Of a stretch of DNA of 64,000 bases, positions 22,288-34,294 are shown piece after piece. Location: NCBI GenBank assembly GCA_905331475.1, contig CAJNYU010004668.1, positions 124,001 through 188,000 of the forward strand. Reading direction: 5' to 3'. The notes under the pieces are model-generated. The model was not told the origin of the DNA, searched no databases, and saw nothing but the letters and a program-made list of their open reading frames with translations. Each line of letters begins with the position of its first letter. Position 1 is the first letter of the stretch. Position numbers and translations under genes: made by a program. The DNA comes from Rotaria socialis. Taxonomy: Eukaryota > Rotifera > Eurotatoria > Philodinida > Philodinidae.

Positions 22288-23483
22288 GTTCACTGCATAT
22301 CAAGCTGGTCTCACTAAACATTTGCTTCTGACTGATAATAATGGAGTTCCTGCTTCGTTTAGTTATACCGAGAAAGGCTCAAGAAATCGAGAGAAACCGA
22401 GTATTGTATTTGTTCATGGACTTTCGTCAAATAAAGAAACATGGATACCGATTGTCAAAGTTAGTCGACACGAAATTATATTAATATCTGACTATATTAT
22501 TTATTGCGTGTACAGAATATTCCATCAGATTATCATTGTATCACTGTTGATTTACCGGGTCACGGAGAAACCGTGGGTTTCAATGAAGACAGATATTCGA
22601 TTGATACATTTGTGGAGAAACTCAAATTGGTAAAGTTCATGATTAATTCCTATTTGAAATCAATATTTTCCTCGTCCCACATGTGATTTTGCCATTAGTT
22701 CTTTGATTTGATGGATTTGACCGAACCACTTTGTATCATCGGTGCATCAATGGGCGGTGCGATTGTATGCATGTTTGCTATTAAATATCCGGAATACGTA
22801 AGCATGATTTGCTTGCTAGCACCAATAGGTAAAATTTTGAGTATGAATGATCTTTACTGTGTTGATGTATTCAATTATTTAAATAGCAAATGAGGCATCT
22901 GAAACTGATTTGATCCGACAATTACGCAATGGTGAATATAATGCTCTTTTGCCGGAGACACCAGGAGAACTTCGTCAAATGATCAATACATTGACAGTTA
23001 GAACACCGAAGTTGCCGAAGCCATTTCTCAATGGATTTCTGCACTTGCGATTGCGTTTGTTGGATGAGCATAAGAAAAGTATGATACCAATAATATTCTT
23101 CGAGATTAAATACGTTAGATTTTAGTACTTACTTCACTTATCGGATATGACTATTCACATATCGAGCAACATTATCAACAGTTACGACAGCTTAATCGTC
23201 CAGCGTTAATCTTGTGGGGTCGTCAAGATAAAGTATCAATTGATGAGATAGGTTGTTTTAAACACGAATCTTCTTTTGCATCTAGGTGTATGCTGCCAGT
23301 GGCGCTGAATTTTTTTGTAACTTACTACCAAATACGGAATGCATTATTTTCGATGAGTGTGGCCACTTCATGGCAATCGATAAACCGGAAGAGACAGCTA
23401 GAAGTATCTTAGCATTTTTCGATAGTTATGCCAATTATCAGGTAAAACTATTGTCTATAACAGATATCAGAGTAATGGATTGA
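22288..23483 (+). CDS. ABHD6: ABHD6-like monoacylglycerol lipase (5' exon missing)
   Basis: Six exons fit in frame: 22288..22459, 22516..22629, 22699..22828, 22887..23078, 23126..23232 and 23286..23483. They give about 303 residues. PSIVFVHGLSSNKETW is the oxyanion-hole region and VDLPGHGETVG follows. The nucleophile Ser sits in GASMGGA, the acid in ILWGRQDK and the His in DECGHFMAIDKPEETA. The order and spacing match ABHD6, a membrane-bound serine hydrolase that degrades monoacylglycerols such as 2-arachidonoylglycerol. The first exon starts with an unpaired base at a 3' splice site (tttatag), so the N-terminal membrane anchor is encoded upstream. All introns are 46-69 nt with GT-AG ends. 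The C terminus after YANYQ may be extended by reading past a possible donor. Confidence 0.82.
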
Positions 23484-24340
23484 ACGATTATTAACTTGTT
23501 GATTCGTATGTTCGATGATGTCTTTGTCATAGTTTTTGAATAAAGTATATGAAAAAGAAATGTATGGAAGTGTTTCATTCTTCTGTAGATGTTTACTATC
23601 TTCAGTATTCTTTTCTTTACAAATTAAATAAATTTCTCTTCCTATTTCGGGTGGATCTATACAATTTTAAGCTCTTTTTATTGAACTATAATCTAATAAA
23701 AATAATCCAGATAATTATTAATTGATATATGAAACCTATTTAATGAAAAACCGAAGCAAAGTCGGTGGTTGACCGTAGTTTTCCTTTGGCTGCCATTACT
23801 TGGGAATATAGATTTAAAGTTCTCTCTCTTTCATTTGAATTAGTTCATTTTCACCAAGATTCTTTTTCCATTGACTACCTTCTTGACTAATTCCACTATA
23901 TTGTTGGATGCAATTCGTAACCGAAAACTATTCTGGATCAAAAATATGGTCTATTCTAGATAGACAATTTTATTCGAGCTCATTTGTTTATTAGCAAATC
24001 GATTGATCAACATCTTAACTGGTAATCATCTCCAAGTCATTCGTTTATAAATAACTATTATGTGTTTTAATTAATATTTAAAATAAATCGAATGAAGTTA
24101 TTTCAAGAAAAATTTAATCGAGAAATTCATGTCAAAATAGACAAATATCATTAAACATTTCTTAATATTCATGAATGAAGTGAAACTCGATAAAATGCCA
24201 TAATTTCAAGGAATATTTTATTAATTTCATCATTAACACCGTGAAAAATTCTTGAAGTTTATTGTTTAACAGATGAAGCATTGAAGTGACTTTTTTTAAG
24301 AAATGAAAGAATTGAAATAGGTATTTGAACAAAACAAGTT
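23484..24340. other. intergenic, nothing recognised
   Basis: AT-rich 3' flank of the ABHD6-like gene, with no supported gene. Confidence 0.4.
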
Positions 24341-24616
24341 TCAGAAAGCAAAATCGTTAAGTTATTAGCTACAGAATTAGTGGGTGAACGAGCAACACAA
24401 GTGACATTGAATAGATTAAAGTCGCTCAAAAACTTTAAAATGTTAACATTAACTGTTTATTTAACTAGTCAAGCAAAACAAACCACACTAAACAATGTAA
24501 ATCAGTTTTTTGTCATTTTAAATATGGTATACATCAATGAAGTTATTTGTTATGATTCAGATTTGCCTGAAACAGTCATTAGTGAAAATCAAGAATGGGT
24601 TAATGCATATTATTAA
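24341..24616 (+). CDS. hypothetical fragment
   Basis: An open frame without a clear ATG near its start contains KLLATELVGERATQVTLNRL and, at its end, SDLPETVISENQEWVNAYY. The composition is protein-like, and a tttcag sequence just before it could be a 3' splice site, so it may be one exon or a remnant of a longer gene. I do not recognise it, and no adjacent exon could be joined. Confidence 0.25.
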   Translation, partial: SESKIVKLLATELVGERATQVTLNRLKSLKNFKMLTLTVYLTSQAKQTTLNNVNQFFVILNMVYINEVICYDSDLPETVISENQEWVNAYY

Positions 24617-25111
24617 ATGTTTAATCAAGATATAACTAATATTTCACAATAGTTAGAAGAGAATTCCATCGATAGGAAATGTATATGACTCATAAAAACA
24701 TTTGACAAGGTTTTGGTGATCTATCTGTAAAAGCCCTTTCTTGTTCTCCAAGTACAACATAATCATATAATGCGATTATTCATCATGAGCAGCTATGTTT
24801 GTTTGTCTAAAACGTTATAATATAAGGGGGGAAAAATTTATAAAACAAGATTTAAAAAAAAAGGAATTTCTCGTAATACATCTGAATAGCACAACATATT
24901 TTGAATAGATGATATACTAAATATAATCTATAATATGTAGAATATTTATAAAATATATTTACTCGTTTCTGTCTTATCGCCATGTGGCGTCATCTTAGAT
25001 TGTTATTACGATAATAGGAATTAAGATCGACCATTCATGGTACTTCCGTTGAATAAAAAAATTCATTGACAAGCAAAGTTTCCGTTAAAGCTGTATTCTG
25101 TTGTGCCGAAA

Positions 25112-25755
25112 ATGCTCTCGAATATTTATCGTCAACATACAGAGCATACTTCAGTTTTGAAACAAAAGCAAGGTAACATTCAAATCATACATAATTTTTT
25201 TTATATAAATGTTTTTGTTGTTTAGAAAAGAAAAAAAAAGAATTACTATCATCAGCCGAACAATTAACTCGTCTTGTACTAGATGGACTTAACGATGAGT
25301 AATGTTTTATTCAATCGACTTCATTTCTATTGAAATCTTTCGTATTATTTTAAGTGTTTCTGAATGTTATAAAAATCAAAAAAGGATTGATCACGCATGT
25401 AAACAATTGACAACACAAACAAATTTACTTTTAAAACAATCCCAAGCATGGATTACACTGATTGGACAATTTACTGATGCATTGAAAGTCTGTAATTTTG
25501 TTTTACTATAATTTAATTAAAATGAATATTTTTTCGTGAGCGTAGGTATTAGGTGATGTTGAAAATTATTCAAAAATTATTGAACGTGATTGTCTTACTA
25601 TTACCAATACATTAGCTAACGTTCATCAAGATATGACTAAAAGTAAAGGAATCTATTTTAGTTTTTTTTCTAATTACAATATATAATTCTCTATTGAATT
25701 AGGTCGACAAATAGTTGATGATGAACCTCAAGATGCTTCAAATTCCTCTAAATGA
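25112..25755 (+). CDS. BLOC1S1: BLOC-1 subunit 1 (GCN5L1)
   Basis: Five exons, 25112..25172, 25226..25298, 25355..25487, 25546..25642 and 25703..25755, give 138 residues in frame, with all introns GT-AG and 45-60 nt. MLSNIYRQH at the start, a Lys-rich coiled coil, ECYKNQKRIDHACKQL, QSQAWITLIGQFTDALK and LGDVENYSKIIERD follow the BLOC1S1 family end to end at normal length. BLOC1S1 is shared by BLOC-1 and BORC, which act in endosome-lysosome biogenesis and positioning, and it is linked to mitochondrial protein acetylation. Another gene starts only 124 bp downstream on the same strand. Confidence 0.92.
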
Positions 25756-25879
25756 TTTCTTATATTTATTTATTTTTTCTTGTTTGATTTTTTTAAAAGT
25801 TTCGATCGAAAATAAAATAGAAAACAAAGTATGTGTAATTGAATAAATTCTAGAAAGATTAATTCTACTGTAATTTTAG

Positions 25880-28008
25880 ATGGAAATCAGTGCCAATACT
25901 CATCCCTATAGACGACAACATGGTGAAATACGCCTACTCGAAAAACAGATACGTCCAGAAATATTTGAACGATGTCTACAATTTATTGATATAGTTATTA
26001 ATCAAATAATTTATCAGGAAAATATTTATCCTTCAAGTTTGTTAGAACTTCTTTCGAATTCAAAAAACAAATATATTTTTTTCATTTTGTTAGAATTATT
26101 TATTCCTCGTCAAATGTATCGTTCACTTGTCTACCAATGTGTTGATAGAGATATATCATCCTATATAACATTATGTGTAGCATCGTTAAGAGATTTACTA
26201 TCTCAACAACTGGCAGATATGATTGCAATTAATATTATTCGAAATTTTCAAAATCCAATTATTCTTCGAAGATATTTAATTGAATTGCACACAATTCATG
26301 ATCCATGTTTACGTGCTATTTATGATAATACCAAACAATTAATTAGTCAACTTGACCAATCGTTTTCTGAATGTATTCAAACAATTAAACAAATTAAACC
26401 ACTAGATAATCATAATTATAATAAACAATGGACATTTCAATTAAGGTAATGCCAATGAATTCCTATTATTTCTATTATATCTTCAATTTTTTAAGATCGT
26501 CTCCTGACAGAACAAACAATAAAGGGATTTCTATTCAAGAAATTCTACGTACAAAACCAATATATAAAGAATTCCTATTAATAAATCAACAATCACATTT
26601 ATTATCGAATAGTAAACAATCGATTATATCATCGATTAAATCATTGCATACTGAAAGACTTAAATTACAATTTATGTGTGAAGATGATAAATATGAACAA
26701 GAAAAATGTCAACAATGGAATCAGCATCTATTAAATAATAAATTACCTGATCAACGAGATATTGATTATGCAACTGACTCAGATATTAATGAATATCAGG
26801 TATATCTCATTATTTCTATCCAATCAACTTTATGTGTTCCTATATCTATGGCAAACAGTTGTATCGAAACTATTTATCTAACATTCACATAATAATTCAT
26901 ACATATATAATCATAGTTTCAAATATTCAATCACATAAAAAACGACTGACAGTTTTTCTCGTATATTTCATTTGTAAAGCAAATATAAACGATTATCTTT
27001 CTTCCTTTATTTTCCTACATATATATTGTACTTAGGTGATATCGAGTTCTTTATCTATATGTAAGTACTGGAAATGAGATGAATTGAAGAAAATGACGAA
27101 ACTAATTAATCAACTTTCTATTGATATTTGTAGAAGCAAAACATACTGATCATTTTCCATTTCAATTGTAGTATTCAATTTACTCAGAATATTTTTCTTC
27201 TTCTAAGCGATCAACTTAAATGCAATGAGCAGTTTTCTCGACAAGAAAGCTCGATCAGTAGTTTGATTTGCTTATTTCATGCCAATAACTTTCATCAGTT
27301 TGAGATGATTGGTGAATTTCGTAATATTGATAGAATATTTTGTATGCACTGAAGATTAATGAATAGTGAAACTGATGTTCGAATAGTTTTTCAAGTGGTG
27401 ATAGTTAAAATACTAGGAAATTCAACTTCTCGAGAACAAAACTTGAATGAGAATACTGCCTTTACATATAATCATTCAAGAATGAAATCTATCGGAAGCA
27501 AGCCAACCAGTTTGCTTATAATCAATTTATTAATTGTATTTGTATTAAGTTATGAACATTTAAAAGGTTTTGATTATTACTAGTAATAAAATGAAGTTCA
27601 ATTATTAAAATGCGCTATTTGTGACTAATATAAAATTCTTTTTTTTAGGGAAATTTCAAAGAAATAGACCATTATTCTCGTGTTAGTAACAAACGAAACG
27701 AATCTGAACTTTGGCCCTTAACAACAACGAACAATCCTCCAATCTGTGCAATGGAGGAGGAAAATATGAATTCAAATGATATCGAAAGAAAATCAAACGA
27801 TAGAAGACAATCGAAAAAGAATAAAATAACAACAATTGATGTTGATCTATTAGTTAACCGTTATCATTTATCACATGATAACAATAGGGAAGATTTTGAC
27901 GCATTGCCATATTCGTCTGAAGATGAAGACCAATATCAATTGTCTTATTCTCCTGAAACTGTGCGGCGAGACAAGGGAGAAGACGACGACGACGAAGAAG
28001 ATTTTTAA
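25880..28008 (+). CDS. unknown helical protein, multi-exon
   Basis: Exon 1 starts at 25880 with ATG directly after a 3' splice site (taattttag), so the leader is either spliced from an upstream exon or trans-spliced. It runs to 26445 and joins exon 2 at about 26495-26799 (QLR/SSPDRTNN). These two exons give about 290 residues, mostly amphipathic helices (IRPEIFERCLQFIDIVINQI, ISSYITLCVASLRDLLSQQL). A last exon, about 27650-28008, starts GNFKEIDHYSRV and ends in the acidic tail GEDDDDEEDF. It may belong to the same gene, but the intervening exons (a frame at 27359-27583, a tiny exon at 27036) could not be joined without a frame break. I cannot assign a family. Confidence 0.5.
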
Positions 28009-29571
28009 CTGAGTGTTGTATATAAAATGCACAATTTAATTGATAAACAATTCTTTTTACTAATAAAAGAAAACAGTAATTAGCTAATGTTGCTCATTGT
28101 ATATGAATTCACAGTAAGAGTTCAATCAGTACTTAGATGATGTTAACTTTAAATAAAATAATCATAATTGATTGCAGTAAATGAAAATGTTTATGGTTAG
28201 GGCAGGAAAGAGAGCATTCCAACATGAAATGTGATGGGAGAACTTTTAAGCAAACGTTTAGAAAACCAGTATTAGGATATGTATTGATTTGCTGAACTTT
28301 AGTCAAAATTTAGCATGAGATGCCTAATTCTAATATAAATACAGCTTCGAATACTGTATTTCAATTCGAAAATAAAAAGAACGACTCTTTCATTTATAAT
28401 TATTGCAAAAGGAAAAGATAAACGTTTCCTTTCTATATAATTCAATTTCCAATTGTCAACATTTGCCGGTGAGGGTATGAAGAAGGGACTACTGAAGCGC
28501 TGGTGTGGGGGCATCTCTGAACTGTCGTCCTAATTCGAAATCGCATTATGCAAGAAGGAAAACGTTTTTGTTTGGCATTTTCCTAAGTAAACATGAAAGC
28601 GGTTTTTTTCACTGTTTGTTTTTGTATTCGAAGTCGAATTAGACATCTACTCAGTCTGATAGTGATTTGTTCTGAACAGTTCTCTGAGAAATTTGACCCA
28701 AAAAGAGGTCTGCTACATTGGAATTGCGATAAAATTTCGAGCCTTTTGACATATTATGAGTTTAAAATACTAATTGTCCGATATCTTGTTGAACGTGCAT
28801 TGTTCACTTTCAAATCTGCTATTGAAAGCATTAGTCGTTAGTGCAAGACGCTAAACGGTTGACGTGTGTGTTTTGATTAATATCACATGACCCAAAGAAC
28901 ATCCCCAAATCACTAGATGGCGCTAAGTGACGAATCAAGTTACACGCTATCGCCGCTTATTAATTTCTATTGGGTCTGATCAAGGGGTAAAACGAGATAC
29001 AATACAATCACTAAAATTCCCAGTGTCATAATGACACTTGTGGTTACCGTTTAATGGAAACACAGACACTATCATTATGTCCAACAGCAGCTGTAGACAC
29101 ATAGCGAAAACAAACTATACCGAGTATTTGCCATTTGAGTGTTATACACTGCTTTACATTTTGATTCGAGAACTCAAAACACTGGATATGCATAGTTATC
29201 CTCTGTATTTAGAATGATGATTTATTTTTTGTAAGTTCACATATTTCTTTATCTGTTTACATATTTTTTAGATAAGAAATAGTGCTGATACTTATCTGGA
29301 ACTTTGGTTTACTTTTAATCCGTTTTATACTTTATTTTCGATTCATTGTTCAATAAAACTTTTCGTTTTGATCGAGTCGTTTTGGTTGTGTCAGTAAAGA
29401 AATTACTGTCTCAGAAACCATTAGGTTTCGGTCAATATATTTTTGTATTTCAAGAAAATTTTCGTTAGTGGCAGGTAATTTGGAACAGATTTTTAAAAGA
29501 ATTATGACTACAGGAGAAATATTTAGTCTCCATTAGGTGATATTGGTTACATTTAGGAATTAATACAAAGA
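28009..29571. other. intergenic, nothing recognised
   Basis: No supported gene or clear repeat. A frame at 28593-28841 has no protein-like pattern. Confidence 0.4.
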
Positions 29572-30013
29572 ATGAATTACATAAAAATTAACGACAAATT
29601 AAAAAAACATATCGCACATTTAGTTGTTCAAAATGATAATATCATCCCGGCCAGTTATTTTAATTCAGCCTTTCCAGGCGCTATCGGTCTTATGTTTACT
29701 GATGAAAGTTTGAACGGAGTCGTTATGTAAGTTATTTAGAGTAATTAGAGCATTCTAAATAAAATTTTCGATCTTTTAGAATTCCAAAAGACAATATAGG
29801 TAATTTTCAATGGACATGGAATTATGAAATAGTTTATGAATTAATTTACGCCGATCGTAAAACATTTAAAGACAGCATTTTTCAATATTACATTAACTCT
29901 ACTTTTTAGCTGCTCTTAATCTCACTTCATCAACAGAGTCGAAGAAGAAAACCTTATTCAATTGGCTAGGATCAGCCGGAAGTAAGCCAATTGATCTGTC
30001 GAAAGTGACTTAA
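29572..30013 (+). CDS. stand-alone TDP-43 N-terminal-domain protein
   Basis: Three exons, 29572..29726, 29780..29856 and 29910..30013, give 111 residues in frame. SAFPGAIGLMF followed by VIIPKDNIGNFQWTWNYEIVY aligns with the N-terminal ubiquitin-like oligomerisation domain of TDP-43 (FPGACGL...GWGNLVYVVNYPKD). In TDP-43 that domain drives head-to-tail polymerisation and is followed by two RRMs and a Gly-rich tail. Here only a short polar tail (SSTESKKKTLFNWLGSAG) follows and the frame ends at TAA 30011-30013. No RRM is encoded downstream in any frame that I can see. It may therefore be an independent paralogue that can bind or cap TDP-43, or a truncated copy. The introns are intact, which speaks against a dead copy. 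Confidence 0.72.
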
Positions 30014-30900
30014 TTTGACGTTTACCATACTTGTTAAAATGCTTGAATTTCTAAAATGATACGACAGGTTATATAAGTTGTTGCGGAAACCCTAAACATC
30101 TAGAAAATCCAATTTCACAAGTATAGGACATACAGAAAATGAACGAGGAGTGTTCCGACGTTAGCGTTGAATGTTGTCAAGGTTGTATGGATGTTTGGAC
30201 CTAAGTATAAACATAAGTTTGAGCATAAACTTGTTGGAGATATTGAGAGCATAGGAAGGTTTAGAGGTATTGGAGACATCGAATGTATTGATATTGGGGG
30301 AAAAGCATATGAACTAATGAACTCTGAGAGTGTTCAGTGCATGCATTCATTGTATTATTCATCAATAGATTCTAATCAAATACTTTTTCTAATCATTCTT
30401 CATTACTGAATTCGATATGGATTCATAATTCCTGACTAAAGATAGTGCTAATAGAAATATATTGATTTCTCAACTGTTGAAATCAATTCTTTCTGTTTCG
30501 TGTGGAAGAAAATATTTTTTAATAAATTTTGATTGATAAAAACGACTTAGCAAAGTTTATGTCAATAGACAAGAGTTTATGTATGATATTTTTTAGTTAT
30601 CAATTGGTTTAAATCTTCAGAATCAAATGACGGAAAAAAGAAACAATGATCAAACATTTGCATTGTAAGAACTGGATGCTTTATATCACTCTTGACTACT
30701 TTTCTTTCATAACTTTTTCGATGTCGCACGAAACTTTCATATATGCTTATTTGTTGCTTATGTGCATTTTGGTTGTGTGTGAAGCTTATTAGAGCCCAAT
30801 AATTACTATATTAGATTAGTCACTTTGTAGGTCGTGCGACATTTAACAACCTATCGCAAACAGCAACTTTTTTATTAACATTTTTAAGTATTTTTAGGTT
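30014..30900. other. intergenic, one unsupported frame
   Basis: A frame at 30167-30409 has an internal near-repeat (GDIESIGRFRGIGDIECIDI). It has no recognisable domain and may be chance. Confidence 0.35.
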
Positions 30901-31193
30901 TACTTATATTATGGTTCGGCAGTATGATACCGTCACTTTGGTGTAATATTTACGAAGAATTAGTCAAGGTGTTATTTTATGATTTGCCAACCAATTCATC
31001 AAATACATTAGACTTAAAATTAAGAATTGTTATTCTATCAATTATCTCATGCATATACATGGTATTGATGATCATTTTCACACCGCTTTTCCTTAAAATG
31101 CTGTTCAACAAACTAAAAGCATGGATTCAAGAAATAAACATTGAAAAACTCACGTACAATGCTTTGGCACCTGTTCCATTTGTGAATAGATAA
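30900..31193 (+). CDS. possible small membrane protein (3' exon)
   Basis: After a 3' splice site (gtatttttag at about 30889-30898) the frame reads LLILWFGSMIPSLW, continues with a hydrophobic segment ILSIISCIYMVLMIIFTPLF and ends VPFVNR. A polar upstream exon with MTEKRNNDQTFAL (about 30627-30665, followed by gtaaga) could be its start, but the phases do not match in the simple model. Function unknown. Confidence 0.35.
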   Translation, partial: LLILWFGSMIPSLWCNIYEELVKVLFYDLPTNSSNTLDLKLRIVILSIISCIYMVLMIIFTPLFLKMLFNKLKAWIQEINIEKLTYNALAPVPFVNR

Positions 31194-32225
31194 CATTTTA
31201 CTCATGATCATGAAAAATAAAGATTTAATAGATTTTTTCATTATTCCATAATTATTATAATTATTCGTTCAACTATTATCTAAAAACTTATGAAAACCTT
31301 TAAATTGATCAAACAACGTTCATTTTGTCGTTTTGTGCTTGTGAGTCTCATTCGTTGCAGCAGTGTGTGTATCATGGGCTTCATCAGCTGTTACATAGTA
31401 CCAACTTCATATCTAGAAAAAAAAACATCAGGATTCACTAGAAAGTGCGAAATAGAAATGTATGCTTGGAAAAAAATCTAGATCATAGGAACAAGAAACA
31501 ACACGAGAAAAACAAATAAATTTCAGTCAGAACACCTTCGAAAGAAAATACATTTCGAATAAATGTATATCATGAAGCTGCCATAGGTGAGTTCTAACAA
31601 GCGTGACAAGAAACAAAAGCTTCATTAGCTTATTTTATATAAGTACATTGAACTTTTATTTCCGACTGTTTGAAAATAATAATTTCTACTCATCAATTGA
31701 TTTTTTACTGTAATTTTAATCTATTAACTTAGCAAAAAAACATTTTACTTAGCGGTTACTTATTAAATTTAGGAAAACACGATTTATGCTATGGAAACTA
31801 TTACTACATGTTAAACATTTTGATCAATTTAGTATTCAAATTTTTATCGAGTACATTAGTAGCTTATGTAACAGAGGTGCGAGGGTGGGTGTGACGTTAT
31901 ATTTTGTATTTGGCAACACATCGATGGTGGATTGTCAAATTTATGAAGTCGAAGCATCGTACAGTAGAAGTAGTAGTAGCTACAAGCGCAATAAACATTC
32001 CTTCATATTTCAAGTAGACATTTGTAAACAGTCAAATTCTTTTCGATTTGATATAAGTGCATAAGAAAAATAAATTTTTCTACAAATACAATAATTATTT
32101 TCATTCTGAATCTTTGGAAAAAACATTTTCAACAGGTGAATTCGACATCTATCTTGTGAATAACTATTGGCATCTTTGACAATGCTACCTGTGTAATTTT
32201 TATCTATTTCATTTATGAGAAAAAC
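31194..32225. other. intergenic, nothing recognised
   Basis: AT-rich. Short frames at 31290 and 31786 are not supported by any pattern. Confidence 0.35.
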
Positions 32226-32953
32226 AAAGGAGGGAGGCGGATAAGGCCATTTTCTCGCCCCCAATATTTTTGTATAAAAGTCGTATATTTGGAATCAGCA
32301 TCAAATTCTGACCAAGATGAGGTATTTTTATTTTCTGGAAAATGACTTTTTTTTTTGGAATTTTTTTGCCCCTAGGACCCCTCAAGAATGTTGAAAATTG
32401 TTTTTTCGACAAATTCTTGTGAAAACTACATCATTCGATTCAGAATTTTATGCTGATTCCGAATATGGAGTTACAATTCATAAAATGTTAATTTCCATAG
32501 GAGAAATATTGAATTTATATGTAGGTGGCGCTAGCTATNTTTTAATTCTTAGACCTTAGGTAGTTTTGTGTGTAGCTGAGTTGGTTTTTTGATTCCCAAA
32601 ACCTCACATTTAATACTGGAACGACTTCAACTCAATAAGGTAGCTAGCGCCACCTACATATAAATTCAATATTTCTCCTATGGAAATTCACATTTTATGA
32701 ATTGTAACTCCATATTCGGAATCAGCATAAAATTCTGAATCGAATGATGTAGTTTTCACAAGAATTTGTCGAAAAAACAATTTTCAACATTCTTGAGGGG
32801 TCCTAGGGGCAAAAAAATTCCAAAAAAAAAAAGTCATTTTCCAGAAAATAAAAATACCTCATCTTGGTCAGAATTTGATGCTGATTCCAAATATACGACT
32901 TTTATACAAAAATATTGGGGGCGAGAAAATGGCCTTATCCGCTTCCCTCCTTT
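32226..32953. mobile_element. foldback element, two 313-bp arms
   Basis: 32226-32538 and 32641-32953 are reverse complements over 313 bp with very few differences. They are separated by a 102-bp spacer that includes the N at 32539. The outer ends are aaaggagggaggcgg and its inverse, and the inner ends are gtaggtggcgctagcta. Mirror-image open frames occur on both strands and are not genes. The near-perfect arms mean a recent element or ongoing arm conversion. Confidence 0.85.
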
Positions 32954-33205
32954 CATAAAATCACTGTGATCAGTAATCCAAATAATAGTTTATGAGTTTT
33001 ATTATTGTAATTATTTTCATTCTTATACTATAAATCGCACTGACGAATCATTTATGTCAATCTGTTATTGATAATTGATTTCAGTTGTTAAATTATTATC
33101 ATACGAGAAATGTATTGTTCAATCATCGTAATAAAGTGTGGAAGAAAAATTTTCTATTATAATCATTAAAATACCGTCTGTTAAAATTTTAAAATTGTTT
33201 TAGAT
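32954..33205. promoter_or_regulatory. upstream region of methyltransferase with 3' splice site
   Basis: A pyrimidine-containing tract and tgttttag end at 33203, 2 nt before the ATG. This is a splice acceptor for a 5' UTR intron or a spliced-leader addition site. No core promoter motif is identifiable. Confidence 0.35.
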
Positions 33206-33976
33206 ATGTCGAACTTTTATGATAAGTTGTGTCCATTTTATCATTTGATTTTTGAAGATTGGGATGCATCTATTGAAAAGCAAGGTTCACAGCTAAGTGC
33301 CATCATAGAATCGAATTGGTCTCAACGTCAGACTGTATTAGATGTATCTTGTGGAATAGGCACGCAAGCTATAGGCTTATGTAAAAAGGGTTATCGCGTC
33401 ACTGCATCTGATCTTTCTGTCAACGAAATTGAACGCGCTAAACAAGAAGCTCCAAAACGTGGACAGACAAATATTTTGTATTCTGTTTGTGATATGAGAA
33501 CAGCCTTCCGACATCATGGTGGGAACTTTGACATAGTTATTTCATGTGATAATTCGATTCCACATCTTCTTACCGATGATGATATTCTATCTGCACTTCA
33601 ACAAATGTATTTTTGTTTAAAACCAGGCGGTGGTTGTTTGATTACAATTCGGGATTATGATCGAGAACAACATTGTGGTAAAAATATTGTTAAACCCTAT
33701 GGCAAAGCAAAGATAGAAAATGGTAAACGATATGTTGCTTTACAAGTATGGGATTTCGATGAACCAAATTTTCAGCATTATGATTTCACTCTATATATGA
33801 TTGAAGAAGATCTCAATTGTAAAGAAGTTGTTACACATGCAATGCATTCACGCTACTATGCAATTGGTTCTGAAAAGCTCATCAGATTAATGCAAAATGC
33901 TGGATTTGAAAATGTTATTCGACTCGATGAAAGCTTTTATCAGCCAGTATTTATCGGCACTCGACCGTTAACGTAG
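33206..33976 (+). CDS. class I SAM-dependent methyltransferase
   Basis: A 256-residue single frame. Motif I is VLDVSCGIGTQAIGL at about residue 45, with the acidic ribose-binding residue in VTASDLS. The motif II/III region is FDIVISCDNSIPHL, followed by LKPGGGCLITIRDYD. The start FYDKLCPFYHLIFEDWDASI is the N-terminal cap typical of a bacterial small-molecule methyltransferase group that includes proteins labelled glycine/sarcosine N-methyltransferase; the exact substrate is not proven by sequence. The coding part is intronless, in contrast to its animal-type neighbours, which fits lateral acquisition. The Rieske oxygenase gene follows 318 bp downstream on the same strand. Confidence 0.8.
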   Translation: MSNFYDKLCPFYHLIFEDWDASIEKQGSQLSAIIESNWSQRQTVLDVSCGIGTQAIGLCKKGYRVTASDLSVNEIERAKQEAPKRGQTNILYSVCDMRTAFRHHGGNFDIVISCDNSIPHLLTDDDILSALQQMYFCLKPGGGCLITIRDYDREQHCGKNIVKPYGKAKIENGKRYVALQVWDFDEPNFQHYDFTLYMIEEDLNCKEVVTHAMHSRYYAIGSEKLIRLMQNAGFENVIRLDESFYQPVFIGTRPLT

Positions 33977-34294
33977 CATTTAATTGTATTTCAATCTGAT
34001 AGTTTCAATTTCGAGAATTGATAAACAGATAGGTTATTATTTTAAAAAAACATTTTTATGAAAGAAATAACAAAATCTTTTAATATAAATTAATATAAAT
34101 GATTATTCGACAATAAAATAAGTTATATTTAAGTAAATAATAACGTTTAGCATGATATAGTTGATATTTTTATATCTGTATATAAGAACAGAAAAGATAG
34201 AGATAGATATGTTGTTATCATCCATGTTTATATATAGTTTCTTCTTTACATGACTTGCATTGGTAATCATTACGTTTGAAAATAAAAGTTAAGT

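Noticed and set aside
27359-27583. Frame with a hydrophobic segment as an exon of the gene starting at 25880
   Set aside because: Its donor phase does not fit the following exon at about 27650, and no preceding exon could be joined.
32209-32969. Identical open frames (MSKKQFSTFLRGPRGKK) on both strands
   Set aside because: They are the two arms of one palindrome. The lysine run comes from a poly-A/T tract and there is no independent coding evidence.
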